From a virus, in IMG/VR virus record IMGVR_UViG_3300037488_000376, positions 1 to 29,934 of that record: a stretch of 29,934 nucleotides of DNA, one strand, 5' to 3'. How positions within the stretch are numbered: the first letter of the stretch is position 1; each line of letters begins with the position of its first letter. Below, piece by piece: positions 22,423 to 28,400 of this stretch. Position numbers and translations under genes: made by a program. The notes under the pieces were generated by a model, which saw nothing but the letters and a program-made list of their open reading frames with translations, was not told the origin of the DNA and did no database searches.

Positions 22423-22671
22423 CTATTCTATTGCTTCGCCTATAGTAATTTGCTTAGTTTCATAGGCTCCTCGGTTATCTAATGGAATAAAGCCACTGCC
22501 GTTACCATGTACTACCTTCATGAAATCTACCTCTACCTTAGCGCTATTTACAATTACTTGCGCTACATCTGCTATAGTCTGAGCTTTATCCATTTCAATT
22601 TCACCATCTTTAAGCGCTTCGATTACTTCAAAGAGGTGATTTCTTAAATCTTCAATTTTGTTCCTTGCCAT
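22423..22671 (-). CDS. Small conserved phage helical protein
   Basis: The product has 82 residues. The first 60 (MARNKIEDLRNHLFEVIEAL, then KAQTIADVAQVIVNSAKVEVDFMK) fit a widespread helical family of phage proteins that lies beside replication and packaging genes and has no settled function. The C-terminus is acidic. It is the last gene before the terminator and its start overlaps the HNH gene end by 20 bases. The leader on the coding strand is AAATCAATA immediately before ATG. Confidence 0.6.
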   Translation of the reverse strand: MARNKIEDLRNHLFEVIEALKDGEIEMDKAQTIADVAQVIVNSAKVEVDFMKVVHGNGSGFIPLDNRGAYETKQITIGEAIE

Positions 22672-23281
22672 TATTGATTTGTTTTTTTAGTTTTTTAAGT
22701 GTTTTCATAGCGAATCTAAGATCCGCTGGGTATCTAACTATACTATTTCTACGCATAGCATCAGCGTAACTCACACATTCAAGGTTACTTAACTCATTAT
22801 TTAACTTGTTGTTATCCTTAAATATAACTTTATGCTTAGCAGGTACCGGACCATTAGCAGCTTCCCATACTAAAACATGCACAGCTCGCCAAGTTTTAGG
22901 ATCAGCAACCTTGCGCTCCAGGTATCCATCCTTAGTTAAACGCTCACTACCTACAGGCCTAAAGTTATGAGGCTTATGCCCTACACCAAACATTGTAGGC
23001 GCTACCTTAGCGTAAATTTCAGCAGGCATTTTCTTACCTTTGTTAGCGGGCTCATGACCTTTAGCGTAACGGTGTATCTTAGCATTTTCTTTTAGCTTTA
23101 CCGAAGTCTTAGCCATTACTCTCTCATGATGCAGTTTGCTCTTTTTTATGTCAAGTGAATAAGCTTTACCATACACTCCGCTAACAGTTCTATTTAAAGC
23201 CTTAGCTACATCTTCAGTAAAGTTATCAGCGTAGTGATTAACCAGATATTGCATTTCTTCTACGGTCCAATCTTTAGCCAT
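22652..23281 (-). CDS. HNH endonuclease with N-terminal Myb/SANT-like DNA-binding domain
   Basis: The product has 209 residues. Residues ~3-45 (KDWTVEEMQYLVNHYADNFT, then VAKALNRTVSGVYGKAYSL) form a tri-helical Myb/SANT-like domain. Residues ~110-170 form an HNH_3-type nuclease with RAVHVLVWEAANGPVP (H135) and KHKVIFKDNNKLNNELSNL (H150, N157/N158), the His-Asn core. The basic C-terminus ends KKQINNGKEQN. The stand-alone layout without intron splicing or an inserted context suggests either a homing (free-standing) nuclease or a recruited replication or packaging enzyme. It overlaps its neighbours by 8 and 20 bases. Confidence 0.8.
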   Translation of the reverse strand: MAKDWTVEEMQYLVNHYADNFTEDVAKALNRTVSGVYGKAYSLDIKKSKLHHERVMAKTSVKLKENAKIHRYAKGHEPANKGKKMPAEIYAKVAPTMFGVGHKPHNFRPVGSERLTKDGYLERKVADPKTWRAVHVLVWEAANGPVPAKHKVIFKDNNKLNNELSNLECVSYADAMRRNSIVRYPADLRFAMKTLKKLKKQINNGKEQN

Positions 23282-24014
23282 TGATTATTTTTTTTATAAT
23301 GTCTATGTAAATTAATCTGCTCAGCTCTATCTTTTGGTAGCCATCAAACTCTTCTTGTGCAGATGGGCCTAACACTACTCTGTTAGAAGCCTTAAACTTT
23401 GCCTCAGTCTTTTGCTTAGCTAAGTCATCAAATCGAGCCCATACCTCTGCATCCCAATCGGATTTTTTATAGATGCCCTGCCTAAATAATCTTTGACAGT
23501 TGTAAGGTGCAGAGATTTCTACCCATGTTTCCTTACCGTCTTGCCATCTTTGAACATCTAAGTTAAGCGCAGTTAGTGGATCAGTAGCCTCTACATGTTT
23601 CGGCTCAGGTTCAGGTAACACAAGCGCTTTGTTAAGCTCTCGCCAAACCTTACTCTTGTATTCCTGATATCGTTTAAATACATCACTCATAAAGGCTACG
23701 CTAAATAAGTTAAACGCATCTACGCGCTCAAAGTCTTTGCCTATCGCGTTGTAAAGGAAGGCATTTTGCCAATCTTTAACTGATGCCCATCGGTAAGCTG
23801 TATCTACTACTTGCTTAAGTAGCGTTACTTCAATATCACTAGGTAAAGATTTAATGCCGTTAACTACAGCAGCTTGAGCTATAAGCTCTCTGAATTCTTG
23901 TTCAGATAGTGAGCGTATCTTAGGTGCGCTCAGGCAGTCTACTAAGTTCATTTCTTCAACGCTTAGTGAACGATTGAAGCTCTGAGGTACTGATGCGGCC
24001 AATTCTTTGCTCAT
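23274..24014 (-). CDS. Replication-module protein of unknown function
   Basis: The product has 246 residues, soluble, mostly helical in the first 140 (LSEQEFRELIAQAAVVNGIK, VKDWQNAFLYNAIGKDFERV). No Walker, primase or polymerase motifs are found. It stands between the replisome-organizer-like protein and the HNH nuclease, so a replication role is inferred. The start at 24014 overlaps the upstream gene by 59 bases; an in-frame ATG at 23949-23951 (MNLVDCLSAP) starts right after the upstream stop and is an alternative, but the longer start keeps a PQSFNRSLS segment that looks native. Confidence 0.6.
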   Translation of the reverse strand: MSKELAASVPQSFNRSLSVEEMNLVDCLSAPKIRSLSEQEFRELIAQAAVVNGIKSLPSDIEVTLLKQVVDTAYRWASVKDWQNAFLYNAIGKDFERVDAFNLFSVAFMSDVFKRYQEYKSKVWRELNKALVLPEPEPKHVEATDPLTALNLDVQRWQDGKETWVEISAPYNCQRLFRQGIYKKSDWDAEVWARFDDLAKQKTEAKFKASNRVVLGPSAQEEFDGYQKIELSRLIYIDIIKKIING

Positions 24015-24279
24015 CTTGTTCTGTTTTTTTAGCGTTAATATCTCTTGCTTTCCACTGATCCGCAGCAGCTCTCCAGCTCTTCATGGAATTCTTACCTACT
24101 TTCCATCCATTGCTCTCATAGTGGCAATAGAATTTTTTAGATAAGACTACATCATCTGTGTAAGCTATGATGTCGGAGAGTGATGGGGGTGTGAATTTGG
24201 TAGAAGGTGAGCGCTTTGTTTCAAGCGCTTTTACCCTCTCCTCAAGCGCTTCTATGCGCTTTAAAAGAATAGTCATCAT
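23956..24279 (-). CDS. Replisome organizer C-terminal domain-like protein
   Basis: The product has 107 residues. A short N-terminal coiled coil (LLKRIEALEERVKALETK) is followed by TKFTPPSLSDIIAY and KFYCHYESNGWKVGKNSMKS then a WRAAADQWKARD segment. The latter is the domain that ends many phage replication initiators (form FTPPT…, FYDYYESNGWKVGKNKMKDWKAA). Here it stands alone with no initiator domain in front. It may bind helicase or loader proteins of the host. A second Met directly follows the first, so the start is either 24279 or 24276. Confidence 0.7.
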   Translation of the reverse strand: MMTILLKRIEALEERVKALETKRSPSTKFTPPSLSDIIAYTDDVVLSKKFYCHYESNGWKVGKNSMKSWRAAADQWKARDINAKKTEQDEQRIGRISTSELQSFTKR

Positions 24280-24291
24280 TTGGTTTAGTGA

Positions 24292-24765
24292 TTAGTGATT
24301 TGCCAAATATAACAGAAATCTCTTCCACCATGGCAATGCTACTGCTTTTTTTGCTATTACCGGATATCTTTTGTTGTAACTACGCTTAGCTTTTACAGGC
24401 TCATTAGATGGCATATTGACTAAGCCCAGCATGTCGGTATCTGCTTTAGGTAGCGGAGTGTAAACGGTTACTAATTTGCTTCTCTTATTTCTTATTTTCT
24501 TTTCGTATTTAGATCTTAAATCACAAAGCCTATAAAAATCTTTGCGCTCAATAACAGGCTTAAGGACTTCTACTTTATGCCCACTTACGCGCCTAATTAT
24601 TAAAGTCTTTTCAAAGAATATAGACCAATTACTACTTAATTGTTTAGAGCGTAAAGCATACGTTGCCTTTTCTCCAGCGTTAATTAAATCTAATGCCTCT
24701 TGTAATCTTTGAATAGTTACAGGCTCTTGCTTTCTTTTCTCAAATTGAATTGTGGTTTGTTTCAT
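24292..24765 (-). CDS. Basic protein of unknown function
   Basis: The product has 157 residues, rich in Lys and Arg (over a fifth of residues by eye), with MKQTTIQFEKRKQEPVTIQR at the N-terminus, a helix EALDLINAGEKATYALRSKQ and a C-terminus WWKRFLLYLANH that could touch a membrane but is too short for a clear span. The strong positive charge suggests nucleic-acid binding. The leader on the coding strand is AATCAATAATC directly before ATG. No family is recognised. Confidence 0.55.
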   Translation of the reverse strand: MKQTTIQFEKRKQEPVTIQRLQEALDLINAGEKATYALRSKQLSSNWSIFFEKTLIIRRVSGHKVEVLKPVIERKDFYRLCDLRSKYEKKIRNKRSKLVTVYTPLPKADTDMLGLVNMPSNEPVKAKRSYNKRYPVIAKKAVALPWWKRFLLYLANH

Positions 24766-24785
24766 GATTATTGATTTGTGATTAT

Positions 24786-24986
24786 TTAGTTAAGTTCAAA
24801 ATTTGTATTGTCTGCTATAAATACTAAAATTTGAAAAGCCTCGCCTGATTTATTATCCTTAAAATCTGCTATAGTAGTTGCTACCGGTTGCAGCTTTAAG
24901 TTAGATTGGCTTTCTATAGCCATTGCAATAGGTGTCTCGCTATCAAACGTGCTTAAAAAATCCATTAATTCTTTGATGTTTTCCAT
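24786..24986 (-). CDS. Small protein of unknown function
   Basis: The product has 66 residues, neutral to acidic, MENIKELMDFLSTFDSETPI then a strand-rich remainder ending ADNTNFELN. It starts 3 bases after the stop of the DnaA-like gene, so it is part of the same transcript and probably coupled. No motifs of known function are seen. It may be an accessory to the DnaA-like protein by position only. Confidence 0.5.
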   Translation of the reverse strand: MENIKELMDFLSTFDSETPIAMAIESQSNLKLQPVATTIADFKDNKSGEAFQILVFIADNTNFELN

Positions 24987-24989
24987 TTT

Positions 24990-25478
24990 TTACTTTGTTA
25001 ATTTATTATACACTCTTTCTAAATTGGCATCCTGTAGCTTATCTAAAATAGACTGCACACATGCTCTATACAATGGATCAGTCTGCAGCATATTCTCTAC
25101 ATGTTTTACAGCGTGCAGCACAGTAGCGTGATGTCTCTGAAATATTAGCCCTACGTTTTGAAAGCTCATGCTGGTGCCGTTGCGAACTATCCACATACAA
25201 ATTTGCCTAATATCATTCACCTCTCTATGCCTGCTCCTGCCCTTAAGCACTTCCCACGTAGCGTAGCCATGCTCAAATATTACTTGGAGCATATCCTTAG
25301 CCTTAGCCTCGTTAAGTGATTCTGCTATACCATTGATTGATTTCCATTTAAGTTCCGGTATATCATTCTCATTAACAGCTCTCACTAAGTTATCCAACCT
25401 TTGACGTGCGAACTGCTGCCCATCTGCAGGAATTAGCAGCAATATATCTGCTATCTTTCTATCTATTACTTTACTCAT
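24990..25478 (-). CDS. DnaA domain IV-like DNA-binding protein
   Basis: The product has 162 residues. Residues ~78-130 fit domain IV of DnaA: GRSRHREVNDIRQICMWIV, then SFQNVGLIFQRHHATVLHAV, which lines up with the DnaA signature GRDHTTVLHA. Domain III (AAA+ ATPase) is missing: no Walker A or B. The N-terminal ~70 residues are helical and unlike domain I. In E. coli DnaA the residues D433, H434 and T435 of the signature contact the box; here they read H, H and A, so the target may differ from TTATNCACA. It likely binds the phage origin or host DnaA boxes and so steers replication. The start overlaps the helix-turn-helix gene by 4 bases. Confidence 0.8.
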   Translation of the reverse strand: MSKVIDRKIADILLLIPADGQQFARQRLDNLVRAVNENDIPELKWKSINGIAESLNEAKAKDMLQVIFEHGYATWEVLKGRSRHREVNDIRQICMWIVRNGTSMSFQNVGLIFQRHHATVLHAVKHVENMLQTDPLYRACVQSILDKLQDANLERVYNKLTK

Positions 25479-25711
25479 GGTTTACTATCCTTCATTAGTT
25501 CTAATATGTATGGTATCTCTTCCTCAGTAACATGCGCTAGCTTGCCTATGTCACTAACCTTCATAGAGCGTGGCTGCTTAATATACTTCTGTGCTGTTGG
25601 GTAACTTACCTCTAGCACCTGCGCGAATTGGCTCACAGTCAAAAAATGACTGCGAACCCACGCGTGGAACGGTGTTAAATTAGAATGGCATTTCATCGTC
25701 TGAACTTTCAT
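25475..25711 (-). CDS. Small helix-turn-helix DNA-binding protein
   Basis: The product has 78 residues, with a helix-turn-helix at about 25-58: LTVSQFAQVLEVSYPTAQKY followed by IKQPRSMKVSDIGKLAHV. The fold fits small XRE/MerR-like phage regulators. It ends YILELMKDSKP. It lies between the SSB and DnaA-like genes and overlaps both (32 and 4 bases), which points to a role in control of the early block or replication. A start at M6 (25696) is possible. It is the only dedicated small regulator I see and so is a candidate for binding the repeats at 27444-27543. Confidence 0.65.
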   Translation of the reverse strand: MKVQTMKCHSNLTPFHAWVRSHFLTVSQFAQVLEVSYPTAQKYIKQPRSMKVSDIGKLAHVTEEEIPYILELMKDSKP

Positions 25712-26309
25712 TTGTTACTGCTTTAATTTGTACTGCCTCTACTGCCTCACCGCTTAACCATGCTAAGAAAATCTCAGCAACATCTAGCACATCACCTGGC
25801 TTCATGCGATCTTTACTTGCGTTGCTAAATAATACTGCATTGTTTAAAGCTACTGATTTACTAATAGACTTTTGAACTTCAGGAGATTCTTTGCGAGGCA
25901 CGTATGAGCTTCCTCCTGATGGAGCTGAGCTGCTACCTCCTCCATTAAATGGATTAGGATTTTGTAACTTAAAGTTAGTAGTCTTTTTACCTGTAGGGCC
26001 TGTGCGCTCTTCGGTAGTGTAATGAATGGTAGCGCCTACTGCTATCTTAGGGCTGTTCATATCCTTTACACCTACTTGACCTACTTCATTTACTCCATTA
26101 CTCTCTACGATTAAATCGAAGTAATAGATATCTCCTTGAGGCCCATTCCATGTTCTAACAAATTTTTGACTTTTAACTGTTCCTTGATTCATAACTGTGT
26201 TGTTTTTATTTATGTATTTATCTAACTTGTTTGCTAACTTTTCTTCTTGCTCATCCCAATCTATTTCGGGCTTGAGCTTTGCCCAATTAGGCTCCCTGCT
26301 GTAATTCAT
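25680..26309 (-). CDS. ssb: Single-stranded DNA-binding protein
   Basis: With the start at ATG 26307-26309 the product has 209 residues. Residues ~40-120 form an OB-fold-like region (MNQGTVKSQKFVRTWNGPQG, then YYFDLIVESNG and ATIHYTTEERT). A Gly/Ser-rich linker follows (GGGSSSAPSGGSS) and the last residues are SSDDEMPF, the acidic tip by which SSB proteins bind partners (E. coli DDDIPF). I chose this ATG because the earlier one (26345) lies well inside the upstream gene; a third Met at 26192 begins the OB fold itself. About 40 extra residues before the OB fold are unusual. It protects ssDNA and recruits host replication proteins. Confidence 0.8.
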   Translation of the reverse strand: MNYSREPNWAKLKPEIDWDEQEEKLANKLDKYINKNNTVMNQGTVKSQKFVRTWNGPQGDIYYFDLIVESNGVNEVGQVGVKDMNSPKIAVGATIHYTTEERTGPTGKKTTNFKLQNPNPFNGGGSSSAPSGGSSYVPRKESPEVQKSISKSVALNNAVLFSNASKDRMKPGDVLDVAEIFLAWLSGEAVEAVQIKAVTNESSDDEMPF

Positions 26310-26448
26310 GGGGGTTATTTTGGAAGTAACTTCGCCAGCTCTCATAGACTACTTTAGAAGCCATTTCGTTGAACTCTAACTCCTCTCCCGGTAGTGAGCT
26401 CTGCACGCAGATGAATCTGCTTTGAGCGCGATCAGATAGCGTAGACAT
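26287..26448 (-). CDS. 53-residue protein of unknown function
   Basis: From ATG 26446-26448 the frame encodes MSTLSDRAQSRFICVQSSLP then GEELEFNEMASKVVYESWRS and a polar C-terminus. It overlaps the upstream gene by 17 bases and the SSB start by 23. The same frame is open further upstream, but that part would lie inside the upstream gene and reads like its shadow (hydrophobic and basic). I do not recognise the family. Confidence 0.5.
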   Translation of the reverse strand: MSTLSDRAQSRFICVQSSLPGEELEFNEMASKVVYESWRSYFQNNPHELQQGA

Positions 26449-26662
26449 CGGATAGAAAATAATCGTGAATATTCTCTTCGCCCTCGCTTTCAAACTGAAA
26501 TAGAAATGTGCCATTATCAGGGAATACTTCCCCATGTTTTTTAGCATTTGTAAAATCAGTTAGTGAGTAACTGTGAGCTGATGTGTACAGCTGCCATTTG
26601 TATCCTTCGGCATCCCACCGAGATACGATTACCTTACCGGTAACATTGTTTGGTTTGTTCAT
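26432..26662 (-). CDS. Small protein of unknown function, possible nucleic-acid-modifier fold
   Basis: The product has 76 residues, MNKPNNVTGKVIVSRWDAEG then WQLYTSAHSYSLTDFTNAKK, aromatic-rich and beta-like, ending DYFLSDVYAI. No known motif is seen. It belongs to the run of small early genes (60-80 residues each) typical of host-takeover proteins in phages. The coding strand shows AATCAATATG at the start, the leader form common in this block. Confidence 0.5.
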   Translation of the reverse strand: MNKPNNVTGKVIVSRWDAEGYKWQLYTSAHSYSLTDFTNAKKHGEVFPDNGTFLFQFESEGEENIHDYFLSDVYAI

Positions 26663-26690
26663 ATTGATTATTAATTAAGTTGCTAATATA

Positions 26691-26927
26691 CTAAATTCTT
26701 TTTATACTAATTACCACCTCGTCATTTTCCCATTCGTAAAGTGCACCTTCGTTATACTCTTCAATCCATACTGGAGTATAATCAAATTTGTAAATCTTCA
26801 TAAGTAGCGGTAGCATCTGCTGAGCTATTTCCCACGTATCTGCTATGAATAGATTAGCAGTGCCTAAGCGCTCAGCTATTGAGATTTGCACCTCGTCTAA
26901 TGGAGTAACTACTACATGGTATTTCAT
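26691..26927 (-). CDS. Small early protein of unknown function
   Basis: The product has 78 residues and is acidic: MKYHVVVTPLDEVQISIAER then FIADTWEIAQQMLPLLMKIY and VWIEEYNEGALYEWENDEVV. Strand-helix-strand content suggests a compact alpha/beta domain. It overlaps the upstream gene by 4 bases (ATGA). No family is recognised. Confidence 0.5.
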   Translation of the reverse strand: MKYHVVVTPLDEVQISIAERLGTANLFIADTWEIAQQMLPLLMKIYKFDYTPVWIEEYNEGALYEWENDEVVISIKRI

Positions 26928-27106
26928 AGCTCTACCTCCTTGCTAACTAACGTGGTAGTAGTCTCTCTGAAGTTGGTAGCTAAAGTAAATTCAGAGAAAG
27001 CTTCATCGTAGCTGCTGAATGATTTGTGGCATGAGCCATCAATGTATAAGTAGTAGCGAGTGCCGTCATACTTACATACCTCTTTAATTTCAAAAAGTGT
27101 TTTCAT
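26924..27106 (-). CDS. Small early protein of unknown function
   Basis: The product has 60 residues, MKTLFEIKEVCKYDGTRYYL then YIDGSCHKSFSSYDEAFSEF. The form strand-turn-strand-helix with DGT…YIDG resembles small antirestriction or host-inhibitor proteins in size, but no specific match is claimed. It is linked to both neighbours by 4-base overlaps. Confidence 0.5.
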   Translation of the reverse strand: MKTLFEIKEVCKYDGTRYYLYIDGSCHKSFSSYDEAFSEFTLATNFRETTTTLVSKEVEL

Positions 27107-27333
27107 TTGTTTAACGTATTAGGGGTTGGTAATTCTTTGTAATCCGATTCATCAAATTTGCTAAGCACAACATTTAACTCATCAATTCTTTTTTGACAAT
27201 ATGCATCCCAGCGAGCTGTTCCATTTTTCTCATCATTAAAATAACTTTGAGTAATAAAAATAGCTTCTTTAATATACGCAATATCTTCAGGAAACAAAAA
27301 GACATTTTTGTAAAGATGTAATTCTTGGCTCAT
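27103..27333 (-). CDS. Small early protein of unknown function
   Basis: The product has 76 residues, mostly helical: MSQELHLYKNVFLFPEDIAY, IKEAIFITQSYFNDEKNGTA and DAYCQKRIDELNVVLSKFDE. It lacks signal or membrane segments. It shares ATGA with the 37-codon gene before it, so translation is coupled. Confidence 0.5.
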   Translation of the reverse strand: MSQELHLYKNVFLFPEDIAYIKEAIFITQSYFNDEKNGTARWDAYCQKRIDELNVVLSKFDESDYKELPTPNTLNK

Positions 27334-27443
27334 TTGCTTATGTGATTTGGTTGTGATTCTAGTTCGGCTGTCTGTGCATCGAATGTGCCCGCGATTAACA
27401 TGCCTGCGATTAACATCGCGATAAAGAGTAGTTGTTTTTTCAT
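27330..27443 (-). CDS. 37-residue secreted or membrane peptide, first gene of early block
   Basis: The frame from ATG 27441-27443 to TGA 27330-27332 encodes MKKQLLFIAMLIAGMLIAGT followed by FDAQTAELESQPNHISK. It is a near-ideal Bacteroidota signal peptide (KK, hydrophobic core, a likely cleavage at or after FDAQ). The core contains an in-frame tandem duplication LIAGM-LIAG, from a 15 bp repeat (GCGATTAACATGCCT / GCGATTAACATCGCG). It is the first gene after the early promoter and overlaps the next gene by ATGA. The residual mature peptide is only ~14-17 residues. Too short for usual gene callers, but well placed. Confidence 0.6.
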   Translation of the reverse strand: MKKQLLFIAMLIAGMLIAGTFDAQTAELESQPNHISK

Positions 27444-27465
27444 TTGCTTATTGATTTAATTTTAG

Positions 27466-27496
27466 CAAATGTACTACAATATTTTAGATATGCAAA
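27466..27496 (-). promoter_or_regulatory. Early promoter (TTTG-N19-TACATTTG)
   Basis: On the minus strand TTTG (27496-27493) is followed by 19 bases and TACATTTG (27473-27466), an exact match to the Bacteroidota housekeeping form TTTG-N19-21-TAnnTTTG. The transcript would start near 27460, leaving a ~15 base leader before the 37-codon gene. Confidence 0.75.
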
Positions 27497-27524
27497 AGAA
27501 ACCTTACTAATTTTAGCAAAGTTA

Positions 27525-27542
27525 TTAACAATGATTTGTTAA
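27525..27542. repeat. Perfect inverted repeat TTAACAA-N4-TTGTTAA
   Basis: Seven-base arms around TGAT. It stands two bases past the stop of the last lysis gene and ~30 bases upstream of the early -33 element, so it may serve as operator, transcription end or both. Confidence 0.65.
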
Positions 27543-27543
27543 T

Positions 27544-27942
27544 TTAGAAAAGTAGATTGAAGATAATACCCCCTACAAATGAGATAGGTATACCTATAAG
27601 CGCTGCGCTGCGCCAAGATTCTTTACGTGCAGATTCTTTGTATAGCTGCTCCTGTGCTTTAACTAAATCTTGAGAAGTCTTTTCATTAGTGATGGCCCAT
27701 GCATCTATAGTCTTAGCCTGATCCTTAATGACAAAAGATGAGATACTATCACTTTTTGTCAATAAGCCTACATGAGCTTTGAGATAATCGCGCTCGGCCT
27801 TTAGCTTTAGTAGTGCTCTTACTTCGCTAGTCGTTAGACTCACCAGCGTATCTTTCACCGGCAAGGCTTGTGAGTAGATTGTGCATGGCACGCTTAAGGC
27901 CATTGCGGTCAAGAGAATCAATAGCGCTGATGTTAGCTTCAT
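27544..27942 (-). CDS. Lysis-module envelope protein, signal peptide plus C-terminal membrane helix (spanin-like)
   Basis: The product has 132 residues. The N-terminus MKLTSALLILLTAMALSVPC is a signal peptide (C20 sits where a lipobox Cys could be, but the Pro before it does not fit a standard lipobox), with TIYSQA as a possible signal peptidase I site. The middle is a helical periplasmic stretch (KLKAERDYLKAHVGLLTKSD) and residues ~113-132 (AALIGIPISFVGGIIFNLLF) form a membrane helix. Outer and inner membrane ends bridged by a helix is the plan of single-protein spanins. It overlaps the preceding TM/coiled-coil gene by 116 bases, like nested spanin pairs. Spanin function is inferred from architecture and position. 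Confidence 0.6.
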   Translation of the reverse strand: MKLTSALLILLTAMALSVPCTIYSQALPVKDTLVSLTTSEVRALLKLKAERDYLKAHVGLLTKSDSISSFVIKDQAKTIDAWAITNEKTSQDLVKAQEQLYKESARKESWRSAALIGIPISFVGGIIFNLLF

Positions 27943-28183
27943 ATCTTTCTGTATTTCTTTCTAGTTGCACATTTAGTTGTTCAATCTCTATCATGCGCTG
28001 GGCATTAGTTGCCTCTAATGAATCTATCACATGCGTAGCTCTATCAGCTCTTCTCTCATAGCCCTGTAAAGCTTTCTCATCTTCCTTAATCCGAATGTAC
28101 ATGAGCTGCATTAGAATGCAGATGAATACAGCTGATGTGAATACTACAGCTATTTTAATTTGTGTCTTGGTTTGGTGTGTCAT
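27827..28183 (-). CDS. Inner-membrane coiled-coil protein (i-spanin-like)
   Basis: From ATG 28181-28183 the product has 118 residues: MTHQTKTQIKIAVVFTSAVF with a membrane helix at ~9-30, then a long coiled coil (EDEKALQGYERRADRATHVI, RMIEIEQLNVQLERNTERYE). This N-in, single-helix, periplasmic coiled-coil plan is that of Rz-type inner-membrane spanins. I prefer this Met to one ten codons upstream, since the upstream extension lies in the holin-like gene. The 3' 116 bases overlap the next gene in another frame, as in Rz/Rz1 arrangements. Confidence 0.65.
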   Translation of the reverse strand: MTHQTKTQIKIAVVFTSAVFICILMQLMYIRIKEDEKALQGYERRADRATHVIDSLEATNAQRMIEIEQLNVQLERNTERYEANISAIDSLDRNGLKRAMHNLLTSLAGERYAGESND

Positions 28184-28400
28184 TTGATTTCTTTTTATCA
28201 AAGATAGACTCAATAACTGTTAATCCCAATCCACCCCCTGCTAAAATTAGCAACCCGTCAAACATGTATTCAGGAGTTTTATACTCAGTGAATGTACCGA
28301 TGTAACTTAAGTTAATGCACACAAGTAAAGCTAAGATAGATGCAACCCGCTTAGAGCTCGCGTCCCCTTCGTTACTAAATACGCTCTTAAGCCATTTCAT
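28155..28400 (-). CDS. Probable holin (two membrane helices)
   Basis: The product has 81 residues: a charged N-terminus MKWLKSVFSNEGDASSKRVA, membrane helices at ~20-38 (ASILALLVCINLSYIGTF) and ~49-66 (GLLILAGGGLGLTVIESIF), and a Lys/Asp-rich C-terminus. Size, topology and place next to the endolysin suit a class II-type holin, which forms the lesion that releases or activates the endolysin. The start overlaps the small membrane gene by ATGA. Confidence 0.7.
   Translation of the reverse strand: MKWLKSVFSNEGDASSKRVASILALLVCINLSYIGTFTEYKTPEYMFDGLLILAGGGLGLTVIESIFDKKKSNDTPNQDTN

Larger units (their letters stand above)
27444..27543. promoter_or_regulatory. Early promoter/operator region
   Basis: This gap separates the lysis genes from the early block. 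It holds a Bacteroidota-type promoter for the minus strand, a duplicated 13-mer TAATTTTAGCAAA (27457-27469 and 27508-27520) and a perfect inverted repeat TTAACAA-TGAT-TTGTTAA (27525-27542). The first 13-mer overlaps the -7 element, so a protein bound there would block the promoter; the second carries a -7-like TAACTTTG of its own. The inverted repeat lies straight after the last lysis gene and may also act as a weak transcription end. Confidence 0.65.
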
